A stretch of DNA of 64,000 nt from Chelydra serpentina (Eukaryota; Chordata; Testudines; Chelydridae). Numbering within the stretch: position 1 is the stretch's first letter; each line of letters begins with the position of its first letter. The position numbers and the translations under genes are program-made. This document shows, piece by piece, positions 22,872-33,868 of the stretch. The notes under the pieces are model-generated. The model was not told the DNA's origin. It saw only the letters and a list, made by a program, of their open reading frames with translations, and ran no database searches. The stretch spans positions 36,678,001 to 36,742,000 of the forward strand of contig JBAIAC010000008.1 of NCBI GenBank assembly GCA_037349315.1, read 5' to 3'.

Positions 22872-25339
22872 AATGGCAGCAGGCCTTAAAAGAGACCCAG
22901 TTTGGGAATATTTTAATGAAGTTCCTCTACCTGTGGGTAAGACAGGCATGTGTGCAAAATGCAACAGTGCAACAAAGAAATGCAAGGCCTGGCTGCCCGA
23001 ATGAAACATCATGAGAAGTGTTCCTTCTCAGGAGGAAACTGCGTTGAAGATGATGAAAGGAACATATCTGAACATGCAGGATCTTCAGGTTAGTAAACTT
23101 TTTTATTTCATACTCCTTTCTTAAGGACTGCCTGTCTTCCTTCTGGACTATTCTTGAATTCTCATGTTTGAGCAAAACATAGTACCATAGAGTAAAAACT
23201 ATATCATTTTAGACGCAGCCGTGATAAAAAATAAATAGCTGAAATAGGCAGATCTTCCTTTTACAATTTCACCTTTAAAGTAGTACAGTGAATGCCATGA
23301 GTAATACTAAATGAGCAGTATGGTAATAATAATTAAATAACTGCATTGACTTATTTTGTTTAGGAGAATCCATCCTCAGCATACAGGATTCTGAAGACTA
23401 TCCACCTTCAAGATCACCATCATTTTCTATGGTTTCAAAGTTATCTGCCAATGATAGTGTTTCAGTCACATCATGTATGTCCCATAGCCACAGTTTATCA
23501 TCTGTAGCAAAAAGAAATAAAAACCTCCATCATCCAGAAACCACCATAGATAAGTTTGTGATAAAACCAGCAGATTACAAAAAGAGGTAATTGACGGAAA
23601 AATTGCCCAGTTTCTTTATGCCACAAACGTTCCTTTCTGTACGATTGAGAACCCACACTTCATTAACATGGTTCAGTCATTAAGACCAGGATACAATCCA
23701 CCCAACAGAGCAGATGTCACAGGCAAATTGCTGGATAAAGTGTATGAAAGAGAAATTGAGCAGTGTGCAAAAGGTGTAGAGCAGGAGTGGCCAATCTGTG
23801 GCTCCGAAGCCACATGTGGCTCTTCAGAAGTTCATATGCAACTCCTTGTATAGGCACCGACTCTAGGGCTGGAGCTACAGGTGCCAACTTTCCAATGTGC
23901 TGGGGGGGTGCTCACTGCTCAACCCCTGGCTCTGCCACAGGCCCTGCCACCACTCCCTGCCCCCTCCCCCTGCCGTGCCCTCACTCTCTCCCCCCCCTCC
24001 TCCAAAGAACCTCCTGCATGCCATGAAACAGCTGATCGGGAGGTGCGGGGAGGTGCTCATTGGCGGGGCTGCTGGTGGGTGGGAGATGCTGGGGGGGGGG
24101 GCAGAGCTGATGAGGGGCTGCTGACATATTACTGTGGCTCTTTGACAATGTATATTGGTTAATTCTGGCTCCTTCTCAGGCTCAAGTTGGCCACCCCTGG
24201 TCTAGAGGGTAAAATTGTTAACCTGAGTCTTGATGGGTGGAGAAATGTCCACAATGATCCTGTTGTATGTGCTTGTGACAAAACAGAAGAAGGGAATGTC
24301 TTCCTTCCAGAAACAATTGATATATCAGGAAATGCACACACAGCAGAATACCTACAAGAAGTAGCAGTAAAAGCTATAACAAACTGTGAAAAAAATTCAA
24401 ATATCACAGACAATGCTGTAAATGAATCCAAGATGAGAAGAAATTTAGAAGAGTCCCAAGCTAATAACATACAGTTGCAGTGCTCATTTGATGTACCTCC
24501 TAGCCAAAGACTTCAGTGTTCCAGAAATAAAGGCAAATGTTGAAATTGCAAAATACTTCCGTAACAACCACTTTGCAGTAGCTGCTCTGAAAAATGTGGG
24601 GGAAACCAAGCTAATTCTCCCACAAGACGTACGATGGAACTCAGTAGTGGACCGTTTTGAGCACTACATCAAGAACTGGCTTAATCTGATGACACTTTAT
24701 GAACAAAACTGTGAAAAAACAGATGGCACAAAGCTCTCAACATTGGGCTTAAGAGAAATGTTGAACACATGCCGAGTACCCTGAAGCCTATTTCTGTAGC
24801 CTTGAACAAAATGCAGGGAAATAGCTGTTTTATTGCTGATGCTGTTGAAATTTGGAAGGAACTGAGTGAGATCTTAAAAAGAGAAATATGCAATGACAGA
24901 GTTAAATTACAAGCATTAAAAAAAACAAATGGGACAAACACTATCTCCAGCTCATTTTCTTGCAAATATTCTCAATACTCGGTACCAGGGTCAAACCTTA
25001 ACTGCTGAAGAAGAGGGGTTGGCTACGACATGGACATCCAGCAATCATCACTCCATAATGCCAACTATAATAAACTTCAGAGCTAAGGGTGAACCATTCA
25101 AGAAATATATGTTTGCTGATAATGTTTTAAAGAAAGTCACACCAGTGAACTGGGGGAAGTCACTTAAACACTTGCATTCAGAGACTGTTGAAAGTGAGAT
25201 TATCACTTCCAACAGCAGTAGTTTCTTCTGCTGGTGTAGAAAGAATATTTTCTGCCTTTGGACTAATTCATTCCAAATTGACAAATAGTTTGGGATCTGA
25301 AAAAGCAGGAAAGCTTGTTTTTCTTTTCTAGATTATGAG
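22872..25339 (+). pseudogene. hAT transposase gene, two exons, broken
   Basis: Exon 1 (about 22872-23088) encodes a BED zinc finger: CAKCN, then after a one-base frameshift ARMKHHEKC. A donor GTTAGT follows at 23089 and an acceptor TTTTGTTTAG ends at 23363, joining in phase. Exon 2 runs from 23364 with a second frameshift near 23565 and a hAT MITE insertion at 23782-24199. The core then continues (LDGWRNVHNDPVV, DVRWNSVVD). Near the end SSAGVERIFSAFGLIHSKL is the C-terminal hAT dimerisation motif, with a stop around 25329. Further frame changes occur near 24480-24560, 24780 and 24930. The product would bind the element's ends and cut and paste it. It cannot be made as it stands. Confidence 0.88.
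23782..24199. mobile_element. Second hAT MITE, inside transposase exon 2
   Basis: Ends CAGGAGTGGCCAATCTGTGG and CAAGTTGGCCACCCCTG are inverted. Flanking 8-mers are GTGTAGAG (23774-23781) and GTCTAGAG (24200-24207), one mismatch, centred on the TCTAGA/TGTAGA-like core preferred by some hAT families. The interior is C-rich and includes TATAGGCACCGACTCTAG, shared with the repeat at 10272-10555. It splits the transposase reading frame, which resumes directly after the right duplication. Confidence 0.9.
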
Positions 25340-26010
25340 CAAACAGGAAAATGAAGGTGAAGACAACGGAGTTAGCTGCAGAAGCCAATATTTCAAGTTT
25401 CTCATTTTGACCTGGCTGACCTAGTTGATTTAGGTTTTTTTTTAATATTTCATTTAAACTATTTTAGTTAAAAACAATTTTAACAAAAACAAACCTGATT
25501 TTAAAAAAACGTGAATGTTTAAATTCAAAAATTCATATGCTTATTTTGTTAAAATATTATGTTTGCAGCTGAAGAAAAAAATCCAGAACACATAACATTG
25601 TTGTTTTAGTTAAATAAAACAATTTAAATGTCTGTCTGGTGATGTTCTCCTCCTAATAAAGCATGGCAAGAAAATTCTCCAAATATTAATGATTAACCTG
25701 TTGAATTGGAGATAGTTCTCCTCCCAATGACTTCATAAATATCTGCTCCAATTACCTTTGGTAAATGAAATAACCAATCATTCATTTTCTGATACAGCTG
25801 CAAAACTAATCTGAAAAGTTTTCAAAATAACTCACTTTAAAAATGTATAGTGTGTACCTTCTAAAAATGAAACCTACATCTATCTCCGAGTTGTTAGTTG
25901 TTATAACCTTAATGCATATTCTTCACAAGAAAGCACTTTTATGTAGAAATCCATAATTAAATTGAGTCTTCCTGACTAGTGATTTGAATCAAATCCACCC
26001 TGCTACAGAC

Positions 26011-28593
26011 AGTGTACGTAAATTTAAGGTAATGAAATTCCCTGGGATTGTGGTATATAAATTTTTCTATAGTTTAAGCTCACACACAATTATTGCGGAT
26101 ACGAAGTTAAGATACAAAAGACGAAGGTCATGATTCGTATACTACTTCTGCAAAAGAGACCCAATGATTTGCCTCTTCAAAGACAGAAAGAAGGACCTTT
26201 GGGATTATCAAGACTTTCCTCTAGAACAGCTAGAGACAAAAATCACACCAGCCTAACTGGAACTATTTTTAAAGTCAGTTTAGTTAAACAGGTGTAAACT
26301 CATGTAGGTCCAAGTGAAAGATCAGGGAGGGCATAGGTATATTAAGCAACAGTGTTTGAGGCCAAAGTTTTTCCACGTAGTTCTGATTTTCTTACTGTAT
26401 ATCAAACTGATGACAAATTTAAACAACTTTAAGTGTGTACATTTTGACCCCAAAGTGTTCAGAGTGAGAATGCATACAGACATCTGCAGAGGAAAGGAAG
26501 CTATGAAGGTCACATTATTCAAAACTAGCTTAGAGGAAGCTGTCAGTATCAAAGTGAATTGTATTCTTCATGTGTAACCATACAGGGATGCCAACTACTG
26601 AGAGAAGGACTGGAACACTGGAAACAGGATTTTAATTATATAAAACAGATCTTTTGAATTGTACACATGTAAACAGAGTTAGTAGTTCCATTCATTTCTA
26701 TAACTGTCAATTGTTCCAGCTGAGAGGGATGCATGTTCAACACAAAGACAGAAACTTGGAGGCTAAACACACCAGTGAACCAACACAGGAACAGACCTGG
26801 AATGTGTTGGATGGACTATGCTAGCCATCTGTGCTACCCGAGACCTTGGAATTCCAAACATCAAGAGCCAATGTAGCTAATTACTAAAGATCGGTCTGGC
26901 ACCAATGTTTGGCTTTTCAGAAGCTGCAATTTCAAAACAAGAAGTATATTGACATAATTAGCATTTTTCATATTCCACACTCTTATTTACTTGAATTCCA
27001 CTGCCATATATCTAAGGGGGCCAAATTCTGCTCCTGGTTACATCAGTGCAAATCTGAATCTCAACTCAAATATTTACTAATAATAATTTCCTTCCAATGT
27101 TCTCTCCACCCCTTTATTTGGGTGAAGGGAGATGATAAAAACAGAATTATTTGTATATAAAGAAGCTCAAAACTTTCAGTTTGTTTCCAGTGGTCATACC
27201 TTAACTACAGATCCATGAATGGGGAAAGCAATCTAGATTTAGATATGCCACTGTACTTCTTGTCAGATGAAGAGTGATCAACAGCAGCTGCTTGTTGAAG
27301 AATAGCCATTTTACGGAACTCACTGTTTCCACTTTGTCAATGTGAGTTTTGGCCAAGTAAAGAATACAAGGTCAGGGTGCTTAGTATCCAAATATTGCTC
27401 TTTAAACTGATCTATTCAGCTAACCTAAACTGATTTATTTATTTTAGCAAGGCATTAGAAGGCCAGTGTCAGGTCCAAGTTGGCCTCATTTAGGTTTTTA
27501 TATAAGTAAGCTTCTACAAAACCTAACTACAACAGAAACATTTTCACTTTTAAAAATTCCAAGGGAACCAGTCATTTTTAAACACACTAATGTTCCCCTG
27601 CAGTATTTCCAAGCCAAACCTGACAACATAACAGAGCCTGCACGTAAAAAAATTTAAACAAAAGGGAACCGAATACTTGATTATTTTTTTTGGTTCAAAT
27701 AAAAGGATGAGAAACAAGTATATTGAAGAGTGAGGGGGAGAGAATTAAACCATCTAAGGTCCTGATCCTTCAGACACTTATGCATGTGCTCAAGTTTTAT
27801 TCATTGGATAATCCCATTGAACTTGACAGAACTAGTCACTAAGTAAATAATTAAGCATGTGTGTTTGCAGCTTCAGAACCTAAGGAATTTAGGCTTATTG
27901 TTTATTTCAGGTATGTTTAACCAACTGTACATTGGAATATACTCATTCTAGTTCTGTAAAATTGATGAGCACTTACACAAGAGGCAATGCCAAACTAGTC
28001 CATAATATTCATTACATGCCTTCAGAATTTTCTGCTTGAAGAAGGGAAATGGGAAGAGGAAAGTGATAGTGATACAAGTTCAGCAATTAGTTTACTATCA
28101 TTTAATGTTGCCATTAAATCTTTGTTGGCAATGCTTCAAATGTTGCAAAACTTAAATTAAGTTTGGTACAGTACATTTTTTTTACTTGACAATTCAATAT
28201 TTTTTAAAACACCAAATGGCACAATAGTCTAAATATCATTATTTCAGCCTTCAAACCATTTAGGTTTGTTCAAATTTCCAATACATAAGAGCTTATTTGT
28301 TTGCTATAGAGCTATCAGAATCAATAAGAGTGATTTCTCCTTTGTCACCAACACTGATTTTAAAGAAAGCAAGGGCATGAATCCTTTCCTTTCCTCAGCC
28401 CCCAAGGCTAAGATCCAAACAAGTCACTGGGACTTAAATTCTTGAAACATGACAGTAACTCAACTTTAAGGAATTCTGGTGGATTTTATTGTGTGTCTTT
28501 CTGGACAAAGTTCCTGAACATTAATCCAAGTTTTTAAATAGATTTTAGGCCTTGAATCAACTCCCACTGATGTCAAGGGAAAGATTCACTGTG
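26011..28593. other. Non-coding sequence, nothing recognised
   Basis: AT-rich single-copy-like sequence. Short open frames near 26310-26580 and 26909-27160 lack motifs. No RNA genes or transposon ends were recognised. Confidence 0.4.
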
Positions 28594-28601
28594 GGCTAGA
28601 T

Positions 28602-29010
28602 CAGGGGTGGGTAAACTATGGCCTGCGGGCCAGATACAGCCCCTCAGGGCTTTGGATCCGGCCCGTGGGATTGCCACCCCCATGGCACCACGGGTCCCGC
28701 GTCACTCCCGGAAGCAGCCCGCACCATATCCAGAGCTTCAGGTATGGAACCCACAGGTGAGGGCAGGGTGCGGAGCCCTCTGCGGCGCTGGGCTGGAGCC
28801 TACACCCTGAACCCCTCCTGCACCCCACACCCAACCCCCTGCCCTGAGGCCCCTGCCGCACCCCTCCTCCACCCCAACCCCTTGCCCTGAGCCCCTTCCT
28901 GCACACTGCACCCACACCCCAACCCCCTGCCCTAGCCCTACATTCATGACCCTGCATGCAATTTCCCCACCAAGATGTGGCCCTCGGGCCAAAAAGTATG
29001 CCCACCCCTG
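28602..29010. mobile_element. hAT MITE, 409 bp, 8-bp target duplication
   Basis: The ends CAGGGGTGGGTAAACTATGG and AAGTATGCCCACCCCTG are inverted, and GGCTAGAT is duplicated exactly at 28594-28601 and 29011-29018. The interior is a C-rich degenerate repeat (CCCCTGCCCTGAG...CACCC-type units, about 28800-28930), which creates spurious open frames on both strands. It carries no transposase. Confidence 0.93.
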
Positions 29011-29018
29011 GGCTAGAT

Positions 29019-31599
29019 CATGGTCTTAAATCGTCATCTTTTTAGATTTCAGAGATTTTAAGAAGTTAACCCTTGTTTTGTTATATTTTCTATGTGCATT
29101 TTCTAAAAAGTAAAAATATATTGCTTGTCACTCTCCAGTATGCCTTCTAACATTAAACGGCTAAAATCAAGGACTGTTCAGTTAAGTTTTCCAGTAGTTT
29201 CTTTTGAAACATAAGAAACAGATTCAGCAAAGCAGTCAAACAAACTGTTACAACCAAACTCACTGTGCAGAAAAACTGTAGTGTATTTCCAGTGGGAAAA
29301 TAATTCATTTCAGTGTGCATTAACATTTACTGGGGAAATTCTGTTTGGAGCAATATTTCCCAGATTATGAGAAAGTCTTCTTATTTTCCCTTTTCCAAAT
29401 TGGTAGCAATCTTGGGGTAACTGACAGGTCTGTGAATTAGCACATTTCTAATAGATTGTCAGAGTGTTCAAAGCTTTGGTTGGGAGCTTTTTACTTCTCT
29501 ACAATATGACTCCAGCTATGCAGAAGTAATTGATCCTAGTGCAGGTTCTTGTGGGCATCTCAGGATCACAAAAATTGGCTGTATAGAGGGCTTCAGTGTC
29601 CAGAAATACCTTTATAGCAACTTTCACAAACAGTGCTTTCATTTTATTTTTGTATTACTTTAAATACTCTTTTCTTGAGTAGAAAACAAACACCATGCTG
29701 ATTTCTAGTTCAACTACTCAAGTTAAAATCCCATAAAGCCCTTCAGAGATACAAACATTCATAAGGGCTGAGGTCAAGGGTGGCAGGCCTAGAATTAGAC
29801 TTCCTCTGCTAGCTTTGTTTGGCTTATGGTTGCAGGCATGCTCTCTGTTCCATTCTCGGGAACAGGCACAGTACTGAAATGTACAAGAAGTTGGCTCTCT
29901 CACAGCTGAAGAGGAATGCAGAGTAGAAAGATGGCCCCATGTGCATAGGTAATTACACAGCACCCTAAATTCATTATTAATGGATCACCCACCTGATTTA
30001 TCTACAGCATGGTACACAATTCTCATCCCAGAAGGGTAATGAAAGGAGAAAAAAGAAGATATTCTTAAATTCAGCTTTGGGCCCGACAACTTGTGTGTCC
30101 CTTTACAGCGAGGATAGAGAAATCCCAAGTAAATCCTAGATCTTAACTCCTTCATGCTTCTAAACCAACTTTAAATTGGGCACAAATAAGGAAATTGATA
30201 ACATTTATCTTGGATGTGTTACCTGTTAAATGCCATATGCAGTTTAGAATAAGTTAAGAACATCTTTGTCAGAAGAAACAGGAATCATCACATTGAAGGA
30301 AACATTAACAGTTACAGAGGTTTAGTGTTTCAGAAGAAGTTACTTTAAAAAAAAGTTATGGATGCCACCACAGTACTCTAGCACACAAGGAACGGACTAG
30401 TAATTTTTGCCAACAGCTTGCTTGAAAAGAGGTAATGTGACAGTTCATCTTTTGGATATTTGTCCCCAGCCTCTGGCTAACCCACAAGTTACTTTAATGA
30501 TTCTGTAATCGTTTTCGTCTTAGCCTGCCATAAAAACTGACATTACAGAAAGCTCATAAGTAGGGAGTGGAGAGACACAGTAATTTGAATTACAGAATAA
30601 CTAAGCACAGAAAAGATTTTGCACAGTTCTAAAGCAAACAGTATATGAGTCACAAACCCTACAGAGACTTGTAGTTTCATTTGCCTACAGTGCATGCAAG
30701 TAACATACCTTTTTTTTAAAAAAAGAACAGTTTGGAGAGAAAGTTTAAACCAGTCTAACAAAATAAAACAAGGTGTTTGCATTAAAATCCAAATTAGCTT
30801 CTGAATTGAAGCTAGTGGTCTGGAGAACTCAAGTGTCAAAATGGCTCTTAACCAACTGCTATCCACACAAGAGAGAATGGGTTACAATTATTTCTGTCGT
30901 GAAATGGTAATTACAAAACTCTTGAGGATAATAATGAACTATAAATCCAGTGCTATATACAAGAAGATTGGAGCTAAAAATCTCTCTGGACAAGAAGATG
31001 CTTCTCAACTTTCTGCTTAAGATCACAAAGCTTTTATCGTTGGTTTGTTTTTATTGTTTTTTTTTTTAATTCTCTTACCTAAAAATTGTGTTTAACTCTC
31101 TCACGCTGCGCTGGATACAATCACAATCCACGCAGCTCGCTCCATCGGCATTTAGAAAAGGAAAGTTTTCAGATTTGTTTAGATTGCAAGGCTAAGAAGC
31201 GCAATCAACGTTCAACGCGACATAGGCTGGGAAGCCCGGGGTTTTGCCTTAATGAAAGCCATATGCCGTTCCGGGCGAGGGACTAACAAGCTCCAAAGCT
31301 TATTTTAAAGTTTCTGACTCTTCCGATCCCGGTTACTGGGGGAGATTCAAACTGGGTCTGACCTGAGAGCGCTCTGCGCGTTTTATTTCATGCCTTGGTT
31401 CTCCCGCTCCCTCGGAGGTTAGCCACATGCTGACTAGAGAACAGTAGAAGTTGCCATAAGGGCAATTAGGAGGCAGAGCTTTCAAGAGGGGAAACTGATT
31501 TATTAGCCTCAGATTTGTGTATCCTTCCCCCTCACACAAGCACGAAAGGGCCCCGCTGCCTTCAACAGGTGGAGCCACCGTGGGGAACAATCCCCAGGG
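29019..31599. other. Non-coding sequence, candidate intron
   Basis: AT-rich single-copy-like sequence without recognisable repeats. From about 31080 the GC and CpG content rise toward the island. If the minus-strand donor at 31620/31619 is real, this is the start of the first intron. Confidence 0.4.
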
Positions 31600-31620
31600 C
31601 CGGGGGAGAATTAAACTTAC

Positions 31621-31900
31621 CCAAGTTGGCGAGCAGGGCTGGGCAGCGCCTTTGCGCCCCGCTGTTCGGCCGCCGATCCGAGCTCAGGCTGCCGCGGCCC
31701 CTCCCATCTCACAGCAGCTCAGCCAAGCAGCCCCGCGAGCCACCGCGCAGCGACAGCAGCCAACTCGCTGCCCATTTCCCGAGGGGCCGCCCGCCGCAGC
31801 CCGAGTAGCCGCCGCCCGGGAGAAGGAGAGAGCGCGAAAGGACCCACCCAGAGCCCAATTAATCATCACATGATGAGCCTGAGCCTCCGCCCCCACCTAC
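31621..31900 (-). other. Candidate non-coding first exon of a host gene
   Basis: On the minus strand CCAACTTGG is followed at 31620 by GTAAGTTTAATT, a consensus 5' splice site at the edge of the CpG island. Upstream, to roughly 31900, is GC-rich sequence with only very short ATG-initiated frames that stop early, for instance one starting MGSELAAVAARW. The exon therefore looks like 5' untranslated sequence. The 5' limit is a guess. No second exon is recognised in the 31.6 kb downstream, so the first intron would run past the left edge. The gene's identity cannot be determined. Confidence 0.5.
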
Positions 31901-32255
31901 GCGCTCCTGCTGCCTGCGCCGGGGAGCCCGAGGAGCGGCGAGGGAGAGACACACCTGTAGGCGCTGCACATATCCGCCGTGCGCACCCGGCGAGACAGGA
32001 AACTGAAAAAACAGCCCAGGGAAAGGGGGGGAGAAGGGCTCCCCCGCCCTCTGTCCTCCTCCTCCGTCCCCACCCCCTGCCTCTGCTCCGGATCCGCTTG
32101 CACACGCCTCGCCTCCCGGGAAAGCCAGACAGACAACAACTAATCACCCTCCTCTTCCTCCCGCCCCTCTGCCTCGGCGCAGCAGCCAGCCGGCCGGGCT
32201 CGCCCGGTGCTAAATGTCCCCGTGGCGAAGGGCTGGCGCTGGGGGACAGGGCTGC

Positions 32256-32690
32256 GGTTAATGATCTGGTGCCCGGGGGCTGCAGGAGGGGAGGGGATCT
32301 GCTCCCCGCGGGGCGGGGGCCAGTGATCTTGTCCCTGGGGCTGCAGGAGCGGGCAGGGGCCGGTGGTCTCGTGCCCGGGGGGGCTGCAGGAGGGGGCAGG
32401 GGCCGGTGGTCTCATGCCCGGGGGGCTGATCTTGTGCCCGGGGGGCTGCAGGAGGGGACTGGGGCCGCTGATCTCGTGCCTGGGGGGGCTGCAGGAGGGG
32501 ACTGGGGCCGGTGATCTCGTTCCCCGGGGAGCTGCAGGAGGGAACTGGGGCCGCTGATCTCGTGCCTGGGGGGGCTGCAGGAGGGGACTGGGGCCGGTGA
32601 TCTCGTTCCCCGGGGGCTGCAGGAGGGGACTGGGGCCGCTGATCTCGTTCCCCGGGGGCTGCAGGAGGGGGCTGGGGTTGATGGTGGGGT
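32256..32690. repeat. GC-rich minisatellite, nine units of about 43-45 bp
   Basis: The motif CTGCAGGAGGGG recurs nine times, usually followed by ACTGGGGCCG and GTGATCTCGT or CTGATCTCGT and then a G-run. The spacing is mostly 42-47 bp, with longer irregular steps at the left. Central copies are nearly identical and outer ones drift, as in a tandem array evolving by unequal exchange. Long overlapping open frames on both strands (over 200 codons) follow from the repeat and its composition and are not genes. Confidence 0.9.
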
Positions 32691-33164
32691 GCTCAGAGAT
32701 CGGAGGTATTGCACGCCCCCGTGCTGGCGGGGAGCGAAGGCAGCGGGTTCCCACGCCTTCCCTGGCCTCTGCCGAGGGGCGTTAGGATGCGGGAGCGAAT
32801 TGCTTCTTGCGAGTTGAAACGCGCATTGGGGCGGCAGCGGGGGCAGCCGCGAGCCGGCCGGGCTGTGGCACGGAGCCGCTGCCCGCTTCGCTTTAACGCG
32901 CCTTCCCCGGGGGCAGAGGGGAAAGTGGTTCCGTGCAGCCAGGGAGCTGCCCGCCAAGCTGCTGGCTCTTGGCGAGGAGCCGGGCGGGGCTGTAATCGCT
33001 TGGCACAGCCCAGCTGCTCGCCAGCCAGGGCCGGGAAGAGTAAAGCTCTGGAGCGTTGGCTGCACCTACAGCCAACCGTCCCCGTGGGTGACAATGTGAA
33101 CTTTGCCCGCAGCCTGGCATGGGGGTGGGGCGGAAACTTGCCGCAGTCTATCTACACGTTCCCT

Positions 33165-33255
33165 TAGGCTATGTTCTGCTCACGGCCTCCCCTAAGCTAA
33201 GCAAGATCTAGTTGGGTCAAGGCGGGTCAAGGATGGGAGATCTCCCAGCCTGACC
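33165..33255 (+). repeat. 5S-rRNA-like SINE head or 5S pseudogene
   Basis: The sequence CACGGCC...AAGCTAAGCAAGAT followed about 30 bases later by AAGGATGGGAGATC matches the internal A-box and C-box region of vertebrate 5S rRNA in order and spacing. It is diverged and lacks the rest of the gene, so it is either a 5S pseudogene or the head of a 5S-derived SINE such as those known in amniotes. It lies just outside the CpG island. A C homopolymer follows at 33288-33305. Confidence 0.6.
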
Positions 33256-33309
33256 AGTAAGAAATGGGCTTGGTCCATTCTCCGCCGCCCCCCCCCCCCC
33301 CCCCCGCCC

Positions 33310-33868
33310 CGGAAAAATGCTGAGGGAGCAGGATACGGCCTGAGAGAGCCAGTAAAGTCTTAAGAGTTTTGCCTATTTAAGATGTGTTAATTATTCATGT
33401 TTATTAGGAAGTGCCCGAGGGCCCACCAAGGACAGGGCCCCTGTGCTAGGCATGCTATCAACACAAAGTAGTGCCCAAAGGAGTTTACAATCTAAACAGA
33501 CCAGAGAAAGGCAGTCGGGGTGGGGGAAAGGGTAGAACACACAAGCAGAGTGACCAATGTACTGGCAACAAACAGCATGTTAGTTCCACAAATCTTGTGG
33601 GAGATGGGGAGGAAGTTACTTAGGAGGAAATAAGATTTATTTGAATGGATTATGAGTAACAGAGAAGAGGCTAATTACCATGAGACAAGCCCAGTATAAG
33701 GACAGGCGCAATAGCCACCAAGCCAGGGTCTTGCAACCCTAAGGGGAGTGTGTGGGGAGTTGCCCACCTTGGCCCGCTACTCATCCTTTTCATACCATAA
33801 TGTCAATAGATCATCTCTTTCTCCCAGAGGGCTCCCTGCTGAAGCCCATCTCATCATCCAAGAGCTCC
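33310..33868. other. Non-coding, probably ancient repeat
   Basis: No gene. Bases about 33405-33510 (GGGCCCACCAAGGACAGGG, CTGTGCTAGGCATGCTATC, GGAGTTTACAATCTAAACAG) look like a widespread old amniote interspersed repeat tail, but I cannot name the family. Confidence 0.35.

Larger units (their letters stand above)
21569..26002 (+). mobile_element. 4.4 kb hAT DNA transposon with nested insertions
   Basis: The element begins CAGGGTGGATAAAAATCA and ends GATTTGAATCAAATCCACCCTG, giving matching inverted termini. Perfect 8-bp duplications CTACAGAC lie at 21561-21568 and 26003-26010, so both ends are certain. Inside is a transposase gene (22872-25339), broken by frameshifts. Two later hAT MITEs (21875-22417 and 23782-24199) landed in it, and a tRNA SINE sits inside the first of these. 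Without the insertions it would be about 3.5 kb, a normal size for an autonomous hAT. It appears inactive. Confidence 0.95.
31600..33130. promoter_or_regulatory. CpG island, probable promoter region
   Basis: About 1.5 kb that is far richer in G, C and CpG than any unique sequence nearby, with many CCGCCGC, GCGCGC-like and GGGGCGGG-like elements and no TATA box. It differs from the GC-rich MITEs in having no transposon termini. It overlaps the candidate minus-strand first exon and holds a minisatellite at 32256-32690. Whether a divergent plus-strand transcript exists cannot be told. The E-box-like TCACATGA near 31866-31873 would be a candidate regulatory site. Confidence 0.65.

Noticed and set aside
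28616..29005. Antisense and sense frames of 90-129 codons
   Set aside because: Contained in the hAT MITE at 28602-29010; produced by its C-rich degenerate repeat.
31870..33167. Overlapping open frames of 130-217 codons on both strands in the CpG island
   Set aside because: They follow from GC-rich composition and the minisatellite, overlap on both strands, and carry no domain.
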